DNA of 14,622 nucleotides from an uncultured Campylobacter sp. (GCF_938045225.1 NZ_CALINL010000123.1:1-14622); one strand, 5' to 3'. Shown: positions 1-8,620, counted from the stretch's first letter. Numbers and translations: made by a program. The notes: generated by a model not told the origin, from the letters alone.

Positions 1-770
1 ATTCAAGAGTTTTAGACCCTTGCTGTGGAAGCGGTGCATTTTTAGTTAGAGCGTTAGTAACTGCTAGAAATTCTTGTTCTAGTTTACCAAACAAAGATGA
101 AATTGTAGAAAAAATACACAAAGAACAAATTTACGGCATTGAAGAGAGTGAAAAACCGTTTGGGCTTTCTACTACAAATATGTTGATTCACGGCGATGGT
201 AATACTAATATTATCAAAGCAAATTGTTTTTATAAAGAATCTTGGATACAAGAAGTAAAACCAAGCGTAATTTTAATGAACCCGCCGTATAACGCACAAC
301 AAATACTGTTTCCTACGAAAATTATAGGCAGATTAGAAACTCTAGCCACTAAAAAAGGTGAGAAAAAGATTGAAATTTTAAAAACATATTCAACTGGAGC
401 GTGGAATAAAAAGAACGGCAAACCCGTCAAAGAAGACCCTACGAAAGGTCTTTGTTTTGTGGAATATATGTCGGATTGTTTGCACAAAGCAAATATTACA
501 AATGCTAAATTAGCCGTATTACTCCCACTCCAATGTGCTATTGCTAATAGCGGAATAATACTAAGGGCAAAAGAAAATATCTTAAAATATAATACGCTAG
601 AAGCCGTTTTTACGCTACCGCCTGAAATGTTCTATCCCGGAGCGAGCGCTAATGCTTGTTGTATGTTATTTACTATGGGAATTTCGCATTTTGATACCGA
701 TGGAGAACCAAAGAAAAAACATTTTTCGGCTATTATAAAAACGATGGATTTACAAAAAAGAAAAATCTAG
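1..770 (+). pseudogene. N6-adenine DNA methylase part of a frameshifted methylase-specificity fusion (5' end outside window)
   Basis: The reading frame is open from base 3, so the gene starts upstream of the window. It encodes the catalytic part of an HsdM-like N6-adenine methyltransferase, which moves a methyl group from S-adenosylmethionine to adenine in a recognition sequence. The SAM-binding motif DPCCGSGAF lies at 15-41 and the catalytic motif NPPY at 279-290. The frame ends at the TAG at 768-770, but the family-like sequence carries on in the next frame (FFGYYKNDGF from 722), so the stop is caused by a frameshift. The simplest explanation is loss of one A in the run at 714-719: with one more A the reading would be KKK-T-FFGYYK. 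The DNA is AT-rich (18 G/C in the 60 bases 361-420), unlike the GC-rich genes from 1922 on, which suggests transfer. A sequencing error in the homopolymer cannot be excluded. Confidence 0.85.
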
Positions 771-1540
771 GTCGTATAGAGGTTTTAGATACAAAAGGTC
801 AATCAATCTGGGAAACTCACGTTTTGCCTAAATGGCTATCACTATTTAAAAATGGCGATGCGGAAGCTGGGTTATCTGCTAAGAAGTATGTAAAAACAGA
901 TGATGAGTGGCTATGTGAAGCCTATATGAAAACAGATTATAGCAAGATTCGCGAAGAGGATTTTCAAAAGACTATTAATGATTATGCTAGTTATCTTGTT
1001 AAAAATGGTAATTTTCCAAAATTGTTACCTAAAAATAGTCAGACACAAAATTTAAATATTACGAAATGGAAAGATTTTAAAGTGGGTGAATTATTTAAAA
1101 TTAAGCGTGGTGGTAGAATAGTGCGTAACGAGGATTATTTTGACGAGCAAAATGATGAATATAAATATCCAGTTATTACAACAACTACAATGAATAATGG
1201 CGTAGATGGTTTTTACAATGACAAAAACTGTGACGGTAATTGTATAATTTCGGCAGGAGAGGCAAGTGGTATGTTTTCTACATATCAAGAGGATTCGTTT
1301 TGGGCTTTAGATACTGTGCGGATTTATACGCCTATCGGATTTAGTATGAATAGATATATCGGTATGTTTTTAGCTACATTACTAACATATAATATGTATC
1401 GTTTTTCTTATGGAAGAAAGGCAAAGCCTGGCAATATGGAGTCGCTAGACATTAAATTGCCTATTGCTGAAAATGGTAAACCCGATTGGAAATTTATGGA
1501 AAATTACATAAAGGCGTTACCTTATGGAGATAAGATTTAA
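722..1540 (+). pseudogene. Methylase C-terminus plus type I-like specificity (target recognition) domain, out of frame with the methylase core
   Basis: This frame continues the methylase after the frameshift: FFGYYKNDGF at 722-751 and KKKNLGRIEV just after are typical of the methylase C-terminal part. A TTG at 824 could serve as an internal start but has no good ribosome binding site, so it is more likely a reading artefact. From about 1067 (WKDFKVGELFKIKRGG) to the end lies one HsdS-like target recognition domain, closing with the half-subunit pattern KLPI-ENGKPDW-FMENYI. One such domain fused to a methylase is known from type IIG/IIB and related R-M enzymes, where it gives DNA sequence specificity. 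No endonuclease domain lies within the window; if there is one, it is upstream. The gene stops with TAA at 1538-1540, and about 380 bases without an intact gene follow. Confidence 0.82.
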
Positions 1541-1641
1541 TAAACATATAAGACTTTTATCATTATCTTTATTATTAAAAAATATGACCATCTTTTGAAT
1601 GTTTTTATAAAAAATAGCATTTTTATTGATTTGTGCATTTG

Positions 1642-1770
1642 CTACATAATACCGGAATTTCCGGTTAAATTTGCTATTTTAGTAGCCTCTATATCTTGCG
1701 CAAAATACTTTAAAATTTCTCTAAATTTCTTCTCTGAAATTCGGGAACGATAGATATACTTATTTTTCAT
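1642..1770 (-). mobile_element. N-terminal fragment of an IS1595-family transposase (remnant)
   Basis: On the minus strand an ATG at 1770 opens a 42-codon frame ending at TAG (1642-1644). It begins MKNKYIYRSRISEKKF, followed by REILKYFAQDIEATKIANL, then TGNSG. This matches from memory the start of IS1595-type transposases of Campylobacter and Helicobacter, where the next part is a helix-turn-helix (LTGISRNTIN-like) and a long DDE domain. Here it stops after the first turn, and nothing transposase-like follows down to 1541, so only a scrap remains. The same frame is open upstream to a stop at 1846-1848 (FKGVFLKESASTRT just before the ATG), which I do not recognise. The rest of 1541-1921 is AT-rich spacer. 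The fragment lies between the broken R-M gene and the core-like gene at 1922, as expected at an old insertion or deletion scar. Confidence 0.7.
1651..1665. repeat. 15-base palindrome ACCGGAATTTCCGGT
   Basis: Two 7-base arms (ACCGGAA / TTCCGGT) surround a single central T at 1658. It is G/C-rich within AT-rich spacer and lies exactly where the transposase remnant loses similarity. It is too tight for a normal RNA hairpin and has no T tail, so it is not a terminator. It may be a protein-binding site, a rearrangement scar or chance. Confidence 0.5.
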
Positions 1771-1921
1771 TGACAAAATCATAGTTCTTGTACTTGCACT
1801 CTCTTTGAGAAAAACTCCTTTGAAAGTTTTTAACTTATCTTGAGCCTAAATAAAAATATTAAAGTATCAATTTAATGCTTCTTGGCTAAAATTTGATAAA
1901 TTTAAATATGAAGGACGGGCG

Positions 1922-3166
1922 ATGAGTATAAATTTAGACAGACTTAAGGCACTTTTTAGCGAAATAAACGCCATAAATGACGCAGGCTTTGGCGCCGGGA
2001 TGAGCCGCCTAGCCTACACGCGCGAGGATAAGGCCGCCAGAGAGCTATTTGTCGCACGCTGTAAGGAAGCGGGACTAAAAGTGCGCATAGACGCCATCGG
2101 AAATATCTTTGCTAGGCGCGAGGGTGCAGAGCCCGAACTACCAGCAGTAGCATTTGGATCGCATCTAGACACCGTGATAAACGGCGGCGAATTTGACGGG
2201 ATTCTCGGCGTCCTGGGCGGGCTAGAGCTGATTAGAGCACTAAACGACGAGGGCGTGCAGACGCGAAGGTCGCTCGAGCTGATCGTCTTTGAGTGCGAGG
2301 AATCAAGCAGATTTAACATCGCGACGCTTGGCAGCAAGGTAATGTGCGGCAAGCTTGGTTTTGAAAAACTTAAAGAGGTGCGCGACTTTCAGGGGCGAGC
2401 TATCAGCGAGATTTTTGCGGAGTTTGGCATCGATCTAGCTAGCATCGAAAAGGCTAAAAATTTGACGCCGAATTACGAGAGTTTTTTCGAGCTGCACATC
2501 GAGCAGGGACCGCTACTGGATAACGAAAATATCCAAATCGGCGTAGTAAGCGCCATCGCCGCGCCGCACAGATTTAGCGTGCACGTGCAGGGCCAGGCTC
2601 AGCACTCCGGCACGACCGCGATGAAGTACCGTCACGACGCGCTTTGCGCGGCGGCGCAGATAGTGCTGGCTGTCGAGCATGTTGCGCGCGAAAATGCGGT
2701 AAACGGCGTAGTAGCGACCGCAGGCAACTGCACGGTAAAACCGGGCGTCATGAACGTTGTACCTGGCGAAACTACGCTGCTAATCGACCTGCGCGGCATT
2801 GACCTAGCCACGCGCGAGGCGGCATACGAGCAGATCCTGGCCGAAATCTCGCGCATCGAGGCTCAACGCGGCGTCAAATGCGAGATCAAGCAGCTAGCCT
2901 TCGACGAGCCGTGCGCGCTAGATGGCCGCCTCATCAAGCTAACCGCCAAAAAAGCCGAAGAGCTCGGGCTTAGCTTTGAAATCATGCCAAGCGGCGCTGG
3001 GCACGACGCGATGCACATGAGCGCACTTTGTCCGACTGCGATGATTTTCATCCCATCTAAAGACGGTATCAGCCACAATCCGGCAGAATTTTCCAGCTGG
3101 AGCGATATCGCTAACGGGGTAAATTTGCTAAAAAGCGTGGTTTTAGAAGCGGCGGAAAGGGTTTAA
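1922..3166 (+). CDS. M20-family Zn-dependent amidase (N-carbamoyl-L-amino-acid hydrolase / allantoate amidohydrolase type)
   Basis: This is a 414-residue cytoplasmic metallohydrolase of the hydantoinase/carbamoylase branch of peptidase family M20. Such enzymes cleave N-carbamoyl groups from amino acids, beta-ureidopropionate or allantoate, releasing ammonia and CO2. The expected metal ligands can be placed: His81 (GSHLDTV), Asp92 (EFDG), Glu127 (FECEESSRF), His192 (ELHIEQGP) and His385 (GISHNPAE). A further conserved GHDAM stands at 360-364, and the region around 200-320 corresponds to the dimerisation lid. Length is normal for the family. AAGGA at 1911-1915 supports the ATG at 1922, and TAAAAT at 1887-1892 is a weak -10 candidate. 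The gene is GC-rich, unlike the R-M remnant before it. It converges on the AGCS symporter, so a role in amino-acid scavenging is plausible. The exact substrate cannot be read from the sequence. Confidence 0.9.
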   Translation: MSINLDRLKALFSEINAINDAGFGAGMSRLAYTREDKAARELFVARCKEAGLKVRIDAIGNIFARREGAEPELPAVAFGSHLDTVINGGEFDGILGVLGGLELIRALNDEGVQTRRSLELIVFECEESSRFNIATLGSKVMCGKLGFEKLKEVRDFQGRAISEIFAEFGIDLASIEKAKNLTPNYESFFELHIEQGPLLDNENIQIGVVSAIAAPHRFSVHVQGQAQHSGTTAMKYRHDALCAAAQIVLAVEHVARENAVNGVVATAGNCTVKPGVMNVVPGETTLLIDLRGIDLATREAAYEQILAEISRIEAQRGVKCEIKQLAFDEPCALDGRLIKLTAKKAEELGLSFEIMPSGAGHDAMHMSALCPTAMIFIPSKDGISHNPAEFSSWSDIANGVNLLKSVVLEAAERV

Positions 3167-3255
3167 GTTTAGCCCAAATTTGATGCTGCAAAAGTTATCG
3201 GTAGCGCAAATTTGAGTCATAAATTTGACGTAGCGTAAAACGGCGATAAAAAACG

Positions 3256-3288
3256 AATTTTACGGCACATGTCTGTTGCCGTAAAATT
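3256..3288. terminator. Bidirectional hairpin between convergent genes
   Basis: Perfect 12-base arms, AATTTTACGGCA (3256-3267) and TGCCGTAAAATT (3277-3288), flank a 9-base loop. The A/T ends of the arms supply a run of T on either strand. It lies between the stop of the amidase gene (3166) and that of the symporter gene (3300), where a shared two-way terminator would be expected. Confidence 0.75.
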
Positions 3289-3299
3289 TACTACGCCGC

Positions 3300-4703
3300 T
3301 CAAGCCTTCCTTATATACTCGTTTGGATCGTATTCTTTGCCTTCGTCGTGATCTTTTAGAAGTTTAACCACGACCGGGCTAAGCGCGATGATGGCAATCA
3401 GGTTTGGAAGCACCATGAGGCCGTTAAACATATCGGCCAGCTCCCAGACGAAATTTATCTTTAGCAAGCTACCAGCGAACACAAATCCAACGACTAATAT
3501 CTGTAAAATTCGCACGAATTTGGCTCCAAAAAGGTAACGCACGTTGATCTCGGCGAAGTAGTACCAGCCCAAAATCGTCGTAAAAGCAAAGAAAAACAAG
3601 CAAATCGCCACGAATCCGTAGCCGCCAGCGTGCCCCAAAACATGCGTCGAAAACGCCTCTTGCACGAGCGAGATGCCAGTTAGCACGGCTTTGCCGTTTT
3701 CAAAATGTATCACGTCGGCGCTAAGCACGACGAAAACGGTGATGTTTAGCACGATAAATGTATCGACAAATACGCTCATGATGCCTAGTACCGCCTGATC
3801 TACCGGGTGTTTGACGTTGGCCGCGGCGTGCGCGTGAGGAGTCGAGCCCATGCCCGCTTCGTTTGAAAACAGTCCGCGCGCGATACCGTATCTCATCGCC
3901 GTAGCGATCGTGGCTCCGGTGGCGCCGCCCCAAGCTGCGGACGGATTAAACGCGGCCTCGAATATAAGCGCTATGACGCCGGGAATTTTATCGAGATTAA
4001 AGCAGATGATAACAAGCCCGACCACGACGTAGAGGATCGCCATGATAGGTACAATCTTTTCGGCGACTCTGGCGATGGCTTTGACCCCGCCGATAAATAT
4101 CATAGCGCAAATCGCAGCCAAAAATAGTCCGCTCGCCCACTGCGGTATGCCAAACGCGCCCTTAAATCCGTCCGAGATCGAGTTGGCCTGCACCATATTT
4201 CCCATAAATCCGAGTGCTAATATGATCGCTAGCGCAAAAAACGCCGCCAAAACCTTGGCGTAGCGGCTCTTTAGCCCGCGACTGATATAAAACGCCGGCC
4301 CGCCGATCATATGGCCGCTGTCGTCTTTGGTGCGGTAAATTTGCGCGAGGCAGATCTCTGCAAAATTCGTCGCCATGCCCAAAAACGCAGCGCACCACAT
4401 CCAAAATATCGCTCCCGGCCCGCCCATGATGAGCGCGGTTGTGGCGCCCACGAGGTTGCCCGTGCCTACTTGTGCCGCGACGGCCGTAGCGACCGCCTGA
4501 AACGAACTCATGCCCGATTTTCCTGCCGCTTCGCCGTGCAAAGAGAAGTTACCGAAAAGCCTATTAAGCCCCATTTTAAACTTAAAAATCTGCACGAAAC
4601 GAAGCCTAATCGTAAAGTAAAGCCCCGTACCGCAAAGTAGCGCGATGAGGAAATACGGCCCCCAAAGGAATGAATTTATAGAGCTTACGAGGTCGGTGAG
4701 CAT
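3300..4703 (-). CDS. AGCS-family sodium/alanine (glycine) symporter
   Basis: This 467-residue inner-membrane protein brings in alanine, glycine or a related small amino acid with Na+ (alanine or glycine:cation symporter family, AGCS). The N-terminus (WGPYFLIALLCGTGLYFTIR) is the usual first membrane helix. The early segment GTGNLVGATTALIMGGPGA and the block MGSTPHAHAAANVKHP (from Met285) are strongly family-specific. About ten or eleven hydrophobic segments can be counted, and the hydrophilic tail ends in a charged KDHDEGKEYDPNEY stretch. Length is typical. The ATG at 4703 is preceded by AAAGG about seven bases upstream on the minus strand. The gene converges on the amidase and has its own long AT-rich leader, so it is probably transcribed alone. 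Family assignment is firm; the substrate is inferred. Confidence 0.95.
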   Translation of the reverse strand: MLTDLVSSINSFLWGPYFLIALLCGTGLYFTIRLRFVQIFKFKMGLNRLFGNFSLHGEAAGKSGMSSFQAVATAVAAQVGTGNLVGATTALIMGGPGAIFWMWCAAFLGMATNFAEICLAQIYRTKDDSGHMIGGPAFYISRGLKSRYAKVLAAFFALAIILALGFMGNMVQANSISDGFKGAFGIPQWASGLFLAAICAMIFIGGVKAIARVAEKIVPIMAILYVVVGLVIICFNLDKIPGVIALIFEAAFNPSAAWGGATGATIATAMRYGIARGLFSNEAGMGSTPHAHAAANVKHPVDQAVLGIMSVFVDTFIVLNITVFVVLSADVIHFENGKAVLTGISLVQEAFSTHVLGHAGGYGFVAICLFFFAFTTILGWYYFAEINVRYLFGAKFVRILQILVVGFVFAGSLLKINFVWELADMFNGLMVLPNLIAIIALSPVVVKLLKDHDEGKEYDPNEYIRKA

Positions 4704-5065
4704 GGATTTGCCTTTATTTTTTAAAATTTTTCAAGTATATTTAAAAAAATATAAAACTAAAATAAATAATAAAAATTTTTTAGCCTATTTTAAAAATATA
4801 GGTAAAATTTGAGTTGAATTTGACAGGGTGGGCGGTTTTAAAGGATATTCTTGATTTGGACGGCGGGTTTTGTTTTAGTTGGACCTTCTCGCTGCTTTGC
4901 AAATTTAACGGCGGTTTTTACGAGATTTTGCCGAGAAATTTAACAAGTCCGTAAAAACCCAAAAACTAAAAACGTAGCAAATTTGACCGCAATACTTCCT
5001 CTAAAATTTAATAAGCCGGTATGGCAAATTTGAGTCGGCGCAAATTTAACGCAAGTCTTCCAAAT
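4704..5065. other. Intergenic region between rarA and the symporter gene
   Basis: This 362-base spacer lies downstream of rarA and upstream of the symporter on the minus strand. Bases 4711-4810 are almost pure A/T and should hold the symporter promoter; TATACT on the minus strand at 4734-4739 is the best -10 candidate, with no convincing -35. The remainder (about 4811-5065) is rich in AAATTTG/AAATTTAA words and contains the inverted repeat at 4913-4959. No open frame in it resembles a protein. Confidence 0.5.
4913..4959. repeat. Inverted repeat GGTTTTTACG / CGTAAAAACC
   Basis: Ten-base arms at 4913-4922 and 4950-4959 are separated by 27 bases. Just outside them GTTTTAGTT (about 4872-4880) and AACTAAAAAC (about 4965-4974) are again roughly complementary, so a longer imperfect fold is possible. 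It lies about 100 bases after the rarA stop and could take part in ending the rarA transcript, but the long loop makes this weak. Confidence 0.4.
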
Positions 5066-6250
5066 TTAACCCTTAGATTTTATTTTAACCAGCCACTCGT
5101 CCAGCGTCTTTTCAAAGCCGATGCCGTTGCTTTCGTAAAATTTAAGCGGCTTTTCGAGGTATTTTTGCTCTACCCAGCCGCCGAAGCTATGCGGATACAG
5201 ATAGTCCTTGGCCTCGGGCGCAGTGTTGATGAGATATGGCGGGATGGCTAGCGGCGGCTCGTTTTTGACGTAGGCTAACGCGGCGTTTATGGCCTTGTAG
5301 CTAGAGTTTGACTTTGGCGAGTGAGCCAGATACATCGCGCATTGAGCCAGGATTATCCGCGCTTCGGGAAAGCCGATCTTGCTAACGGCGGCAAGCGCGT
5401 TAGCGGCTAAATTTAGCGCGTTAGGGTTTGCGTTACCGATATCCTCGCTAGCAAATATCACCATCCTTCGCGCGATAAAATCAGCGCTCTCGCCCGCGTC
5501 GATAAGCCGTGCCAGATAGTATACGACGGCGTTTTCGTCGCTACCGCGCAGGCTTTTTATAAAGGCGCTCGCCAGTCCGTAGTGCACGTCATCCTCGCTA
5601 ACTCCTTCGCTAACGGCGTTAGCTCTTAGCGTTTTTAAATTCTCTAACGTTATTTCCTCATCCAGACTCACGGCAAACTCGAGCAAATTTAGCAGTCCGC
5701 GCGCGTCTCCACCGCTACTTTTTATGAGATAAGTTTTAGCTTCGTCCGAGATGTCAAATTTGACTTCGCCTCTCACGCGCTCAAGCAGCTTTTCAAAATC
5801 TTCGCTCGCAAGCGGCTTAAACTCAAATAACATCGAACGGCTGCGGATGCCCGAGCTTAGCGTGAAATATGGATTTTCCGTGCTGGCTCCGATGATGGCG
5901 GCGCGGTAGTTTTCCATCGGGATTAACAGGGCTTCTTGCTGCGTTTTGCTGAGGCGGTGGATCTCGTCGATGAAAAATAGCGGCTTAGAAAGCGCGTTTT
6001 CGTGGTTTTTTAGGATTTTGCGAAACTCCTCGATCTTGAGATTTCCGCCGTCAAATTCGTAAAAATCATACTCCATCGAGCGTGCAACGACGCGAGCAAA
6101 GCTAGTCTTGCCGCAGCCTGCAGGCCCGTAAAATATGCTGTGCGGGATTTTTTTATTTTCGATAAATTTTTTAAAAACTCCCACCAGCTCGCGCTGTCCG
6201 CAGATCTCGTCTAAACTCGTCGGACGAAATTTCAAGGCGAAATTTTGCAA
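5066..6250 (-). CDS. rarA: Replication-associated recombination protein A (RarA/MgsA family AAA+ ATPase)
   Basis: This is a 394-residue cytoplasmic AAA+ ATPase related to clamp-loader subunits, which acts at stalled replication forks. Visible parts in order are Walker A GPAGCGKT (42-49), Walker B LFFIDEIHR with Asp95 and Glu96, sensor-1 GASTENPYF (121-129), an arginine-finger region SGIRSRSMLFEF, the sensor-2-type GGDARGLLNLLEFA, and a C-terminal MgsA tetramerisation domain with RMVIFASEDIGNANP and the typical ending SFGGWVEQKYLE. Length is normal. The start is TTG at 6250: AAGGAG (minus strand, 6256-6261) sits five bases upstream and the protein begins MQNFALKFRPTSLDEI, which aligns with family N-termini. 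The gene follows the TonB receptor gene on the same strand after about 190 bases, with no functional link apparent. Confidence 0.96.
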   Translation of the reverse strand: MQNFALKFRPTSLDEICGQRELVGVFKKFIENKKIPHSIFYGPAGCGKTSFARVVARSMEYDFYEFDGGNLKIEEFRKILKNHENALSKPLFFIDEIHRLSKTQQEALLIPMENYRAAIIGASTENPYFTLSSGIRSRSMLFEFKPLASEDFEKLLERVRGEVKFDISDEAKTYLIKSSGGDARGLLNLLEFAVSLDEEITLENLKTLRANAVSEGVSEDDVHYGLASAFIKSLRGSDENAVVYYLARLIDAGESADFIARRMVIFASEDIGNANPNALNLAANALAAVSKIGFPEARIILAQCAMYLAHSPKSNSSYKAINAALAYVKNEPPLAIPPYLINTAPEAKDYLYPHSFGGWVEQKYLEKPLKFYESNGIGFEKTLDEWLVKIKSKG

Positions 6251-6360
6251 ATTTGCTCCTTTTAAATTTTAAGACATTATAGTCAAATTTAAATTAAGAA
6301 GCGGATTTACAGGAGCGGACGGGTCAAATTTGAGCGGGTAAAAAAGCAAAATTTAAACCA

Positions 6361-6430
6361 AAGCGGACCCTCAAAAACGGCAAATTTAACAGCAAAAGCG
6401 AACCAAATTTAAGCCAAATTTAGTCCGCTT
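6361..6430. repeat. Spacer with inverted AAGCGGAC / GTCCGCTT pair and AAATTT repeats
   Basis: AAGCGGAC (6361-6368) and GTCCGCTT (6423-6430) are exact inverted copies 54 bases apart, just after the receptor stop on the minus strand. The bases between them hold several CAAATTTAA-type words. Related AGCGGA copies occur at about 6300 and 6314. The distance is too long for a standard terminator. It may mark the end of the receptor transcript or be part of the dispersed AAATTT-rich spacer repeats of this genome. Confidence 0.35.
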
Positions 6431-6441
6431 GCCGCGTTAAG

Positions 6442-8595
6442 CTAAAACGTCTTTTCAAAATCTACGTAGAAGTTCCTGCCTTTGCCCACTCTGGTCGTAT
6501 CTTTAAATCCGTTTGCGAAAATGTACTCTTTGTTAAAGATATTGTTTACGCCAAAGCTGATTTTTAGCCCTTTGTTTAGCAGATGGCTGTCGAAATTTTT
6601 CGGCTCCCATCTACCTTTAAAATTTACGATAGTAAAGGTTTCATCTACGTATTCGTATTTTTGACCGCGCACGACGTAGTATTTCTCGTCGTTGTTAGGC
6701 CTAAACCAATGCGTCATGTCGCCGCCCAAACTAAGCCCCCACGGCTCGTATCTATACATCGCGCCCAAAGTTAGCTTATCAGCATAGACGGTGAGTATCT
6801 TTTTGGTCGCTTTGTCGTAAATTTTCGTATGGTCGTATCCGAGCGAGAATGTAAGGTTATTTATCGCGTATTTGGACTCGATCTCGACGCCTCGGCGCTT
6901 TGCATTATCGACGTTTTCGTACATGCCGTAGCGTCTGCCCGGCGCTTCGGCGTCAAACGGCGGATTACCTTTATCCGGTCTTGCTTTTAAATTTATCATA
7001 TCTTTTATGTTGCCGTCGTAGTAGGTAGCCTTAAAATACAGCTCGTCATCGCCCAAAAGCCCCTGCTTGTCGATAGAAAAGCCTACTTCGTACTCTTTTG
7101 CGATTTCAGGTTTTAGGTCGGGGTTTGGTATGTACCAGTAGTGCGGATTTAACGGACCGGCCGATGACGTCTCGTTTGGAGTAGGTCCTCTAAAGGTCTC
7201 CGCATAACCCGCGAGTAAATTTATGCCGTCAAAAACCTCGTACGCAAGGCCCAGTTTTGGAGAAAACCTAGACTCCGAGTATGAATTATGATCGCCACTC
7301 TTGACTCCGCGTTTAAATTTATCGAATCTACCGCCCAGAGTAAACTCAAACCTGCCTACGCTAAATACATTCTGCGCGTAGATGCCGAGATCTTTGTAAA
7401 AATTCGGAAATGAGCCAAAGTCGCTAAGCGCGCCGTTGTACCAAAATATCGCGTCCTCTTTTCTATGCTCGTAGTCGATACCGGTAACTAGCCTATGCTC
7501 TAGCATGCCGGTTTCAAAGAGGCTTTCGTTTTTGAGCCTAACGCCCCATCTGTCGTCTTTGTTTTTGTAGTCGATATAGACTGGATTGCCTCTGCTAAAG
7601 CCAGTTCTGATCCTATGATTTAGAGCTTTGGCGTTGTAATACTGAGTGGAGAAATTTATCCATCTATTATTAAGCGGAGTGTACTTATATATCACGCTAT
7701 AGTCTCGCTGTTTTAGCCGTCCAGAGGTGGGCAGCTCCGCATCCTCGCTCCAGAAAAGCGACTGCCAAGGCAAAGAGGAGAATTTTTCGTGGTAGTTAAA
7801 TACGCTAGCCTCCAGGGCATGCTCGTCGGTTATCGCCCACTCGGTTTTGGCAAAGACAGTGTTTACCTGCTCGTCATTTTCTGCGTATTTCACGCCCGAG
7901 CGCTTGCCGTCTCTAGCCATCTTTATCTTGCCAAAGTCTGCGTGCTTGCCGTATAGTAAAAGGCCAAAATTTTCCGTAGGTTTAGCTGCGACGGCGGCTC
8001 GATTTGAGTTCATGCGGTTGCTCTCCTGACGATGGCCGATCGTGACGCCGTAGTCGCTGCCGGGGTTTATAAAGTCGCTCACGTCTTTTGTTCTCATACT
8101 AACGATACCGCCGACCGCGCCGCTGCCGTGCAGCACGGAGCTAGCGCCCTTTACGACCTCGACGCGTTTTAGCAAGTCATTATCCACGCGAAAGGTTGAA
8201 ATTTGATTAGAAAAAAGCGAAGGCGAGCGCTTGATACCGTCTTGTTCGATGATGACGCGTGCTTCACTTTGGTAGCCAAAACCGCGGATGTTGTAGTACT
8301 GACCGACTTGTCTGCCGTGGTCGTTGCCGAGCATCACACCCGGCACCGAGCCGATAGCGTCGATGACGGACGGCGATTTAACTAGGTCGTTTTGATTTAG
8401 GATGCTGACTTGGCCGGCGTATTTAGCGACGTCGGTTTCGCTCCTGTTTGCCGTGACGGAAACCATATCTAGCTTTACAGATCCGGTTGCATTGCTATCG
8501 GCTCGCTTAAATTTGCCGTCCGATCCTCCCGTCTGCGCGAGAGCCGAGGCTGCACTCAGTAAAACTGCAGCCGCGATAATGCTAAATTTACCCAT
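6442..8595 (-). CDS. TonB-dependent outer-membrane receptor, haem/haemoglobin type
   Basis: This 717-residue outer-membrane receptor probably takes up haem or haem-protein iron, driven by TonB-ExbBD. A Sec signal peptide covers 1-20 (cleavage after SALA). A TonB-box-like DMVSVTA follows at 43-49, then the plug domain with IRGFGYQSEARV and VEVVKGASSVLHGSGAVGG, and a long beta-barrel ending in aromatic Phe717, as expected for a BAM-assembled protein. FRGP at 468-471 and NPDL at 491-494, with His485 between them, correspond to the FRAP and NPNL boxes and the haem-coordinating histidine of HemR/HmuR-type receptors. His93 in the plug could be the second ligand. AGGGG (minus, 8601-8605) precedes the ATG. 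No haem ABC transporter or TonB gene is adjacent. Ligand assignment is inference; a siderophore receptor remains possible. Confidence 0.88.
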   Translation of the reverse strand: MGKFSIIAAAVLLSAASALAQTGGSDGKFKRADSNATGSVKLDMVSVTANRSETDVAKYAGQVSILNQNDLVKSPSVIDAIGSVPGVMLGNDHGRQVGQYYNIRGFGYQSEARVIIEQDGIKRSPSLFSNQISTFRVDNDLLKRVEVVKGASSVLHGSGAVGGIVSMRTKDVSDFINPGSDYGVTIGHRQESNRMNSNRAAVAAKPTENFGLLLYGKHADFGKIKMARDGKRSGVKYAENDEQVNTVFAKTEWAITDEHALEASVFNYHEKFSSLPWQSLFWSEDAELPTSGRLKQRDYSVIYKYTPLNNRWINFSTQYYNAKALNHRIRTGFSRGNPVYIDYKNKDDRWGVRLKNESLFETGMLEHRLVTGIDYEHRKEDAIFWYNGALSDFGSFPNFYKDLGIYAQNVFSVGRFEFTLGGRFDKFKRGVKSGDHNSYSESRFSPKLGLAYEVFDGINLLAGYAETFRGPTPNETSSAGPLNPHYWYIPNPDLKPEIAKEYEVGFSIDKQGLLGDDELYFKATYYDGNIKDMINLKARPDKGNPPFDAEAPGRRYGMYENVDNAKRRGVEIESKYAINNLTFSLGYDHTKIYDKATKKILTVYADKLTLGAMYRYEPWGLSLGGDMTHWFRPNNDEKYYVVRGQKYEYVDETFTIVNFKGRWEPKNFDSHLLNKGLKISFGVNNIFNKEYIFANGFKDTTRVGKGRNFYVDFEKTF

Positions 8596-8620
8596 GACAT
8601 CCCCTTTGTATTAAGAAATT

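Noticed and set aside
714..719. Phase variation through the A run
   Set aside because: Six A is short compared with the long G or A tracts usually found to switch genes in Campylobacter, so decay or sequencing error is preferred, though not excluded.
2014..2352. 112-codon minus-strand frame
   Set aside because: It is a GC-driven shadow of the amidase gene and is Ser/Pro-rich low-complexity sequence.
4311..4640. 109-codon plus-strand frame
   Set aside because: It lies entirely antisense to the symporter gene, whose family motifs are clear; there is no ribosome binding site.
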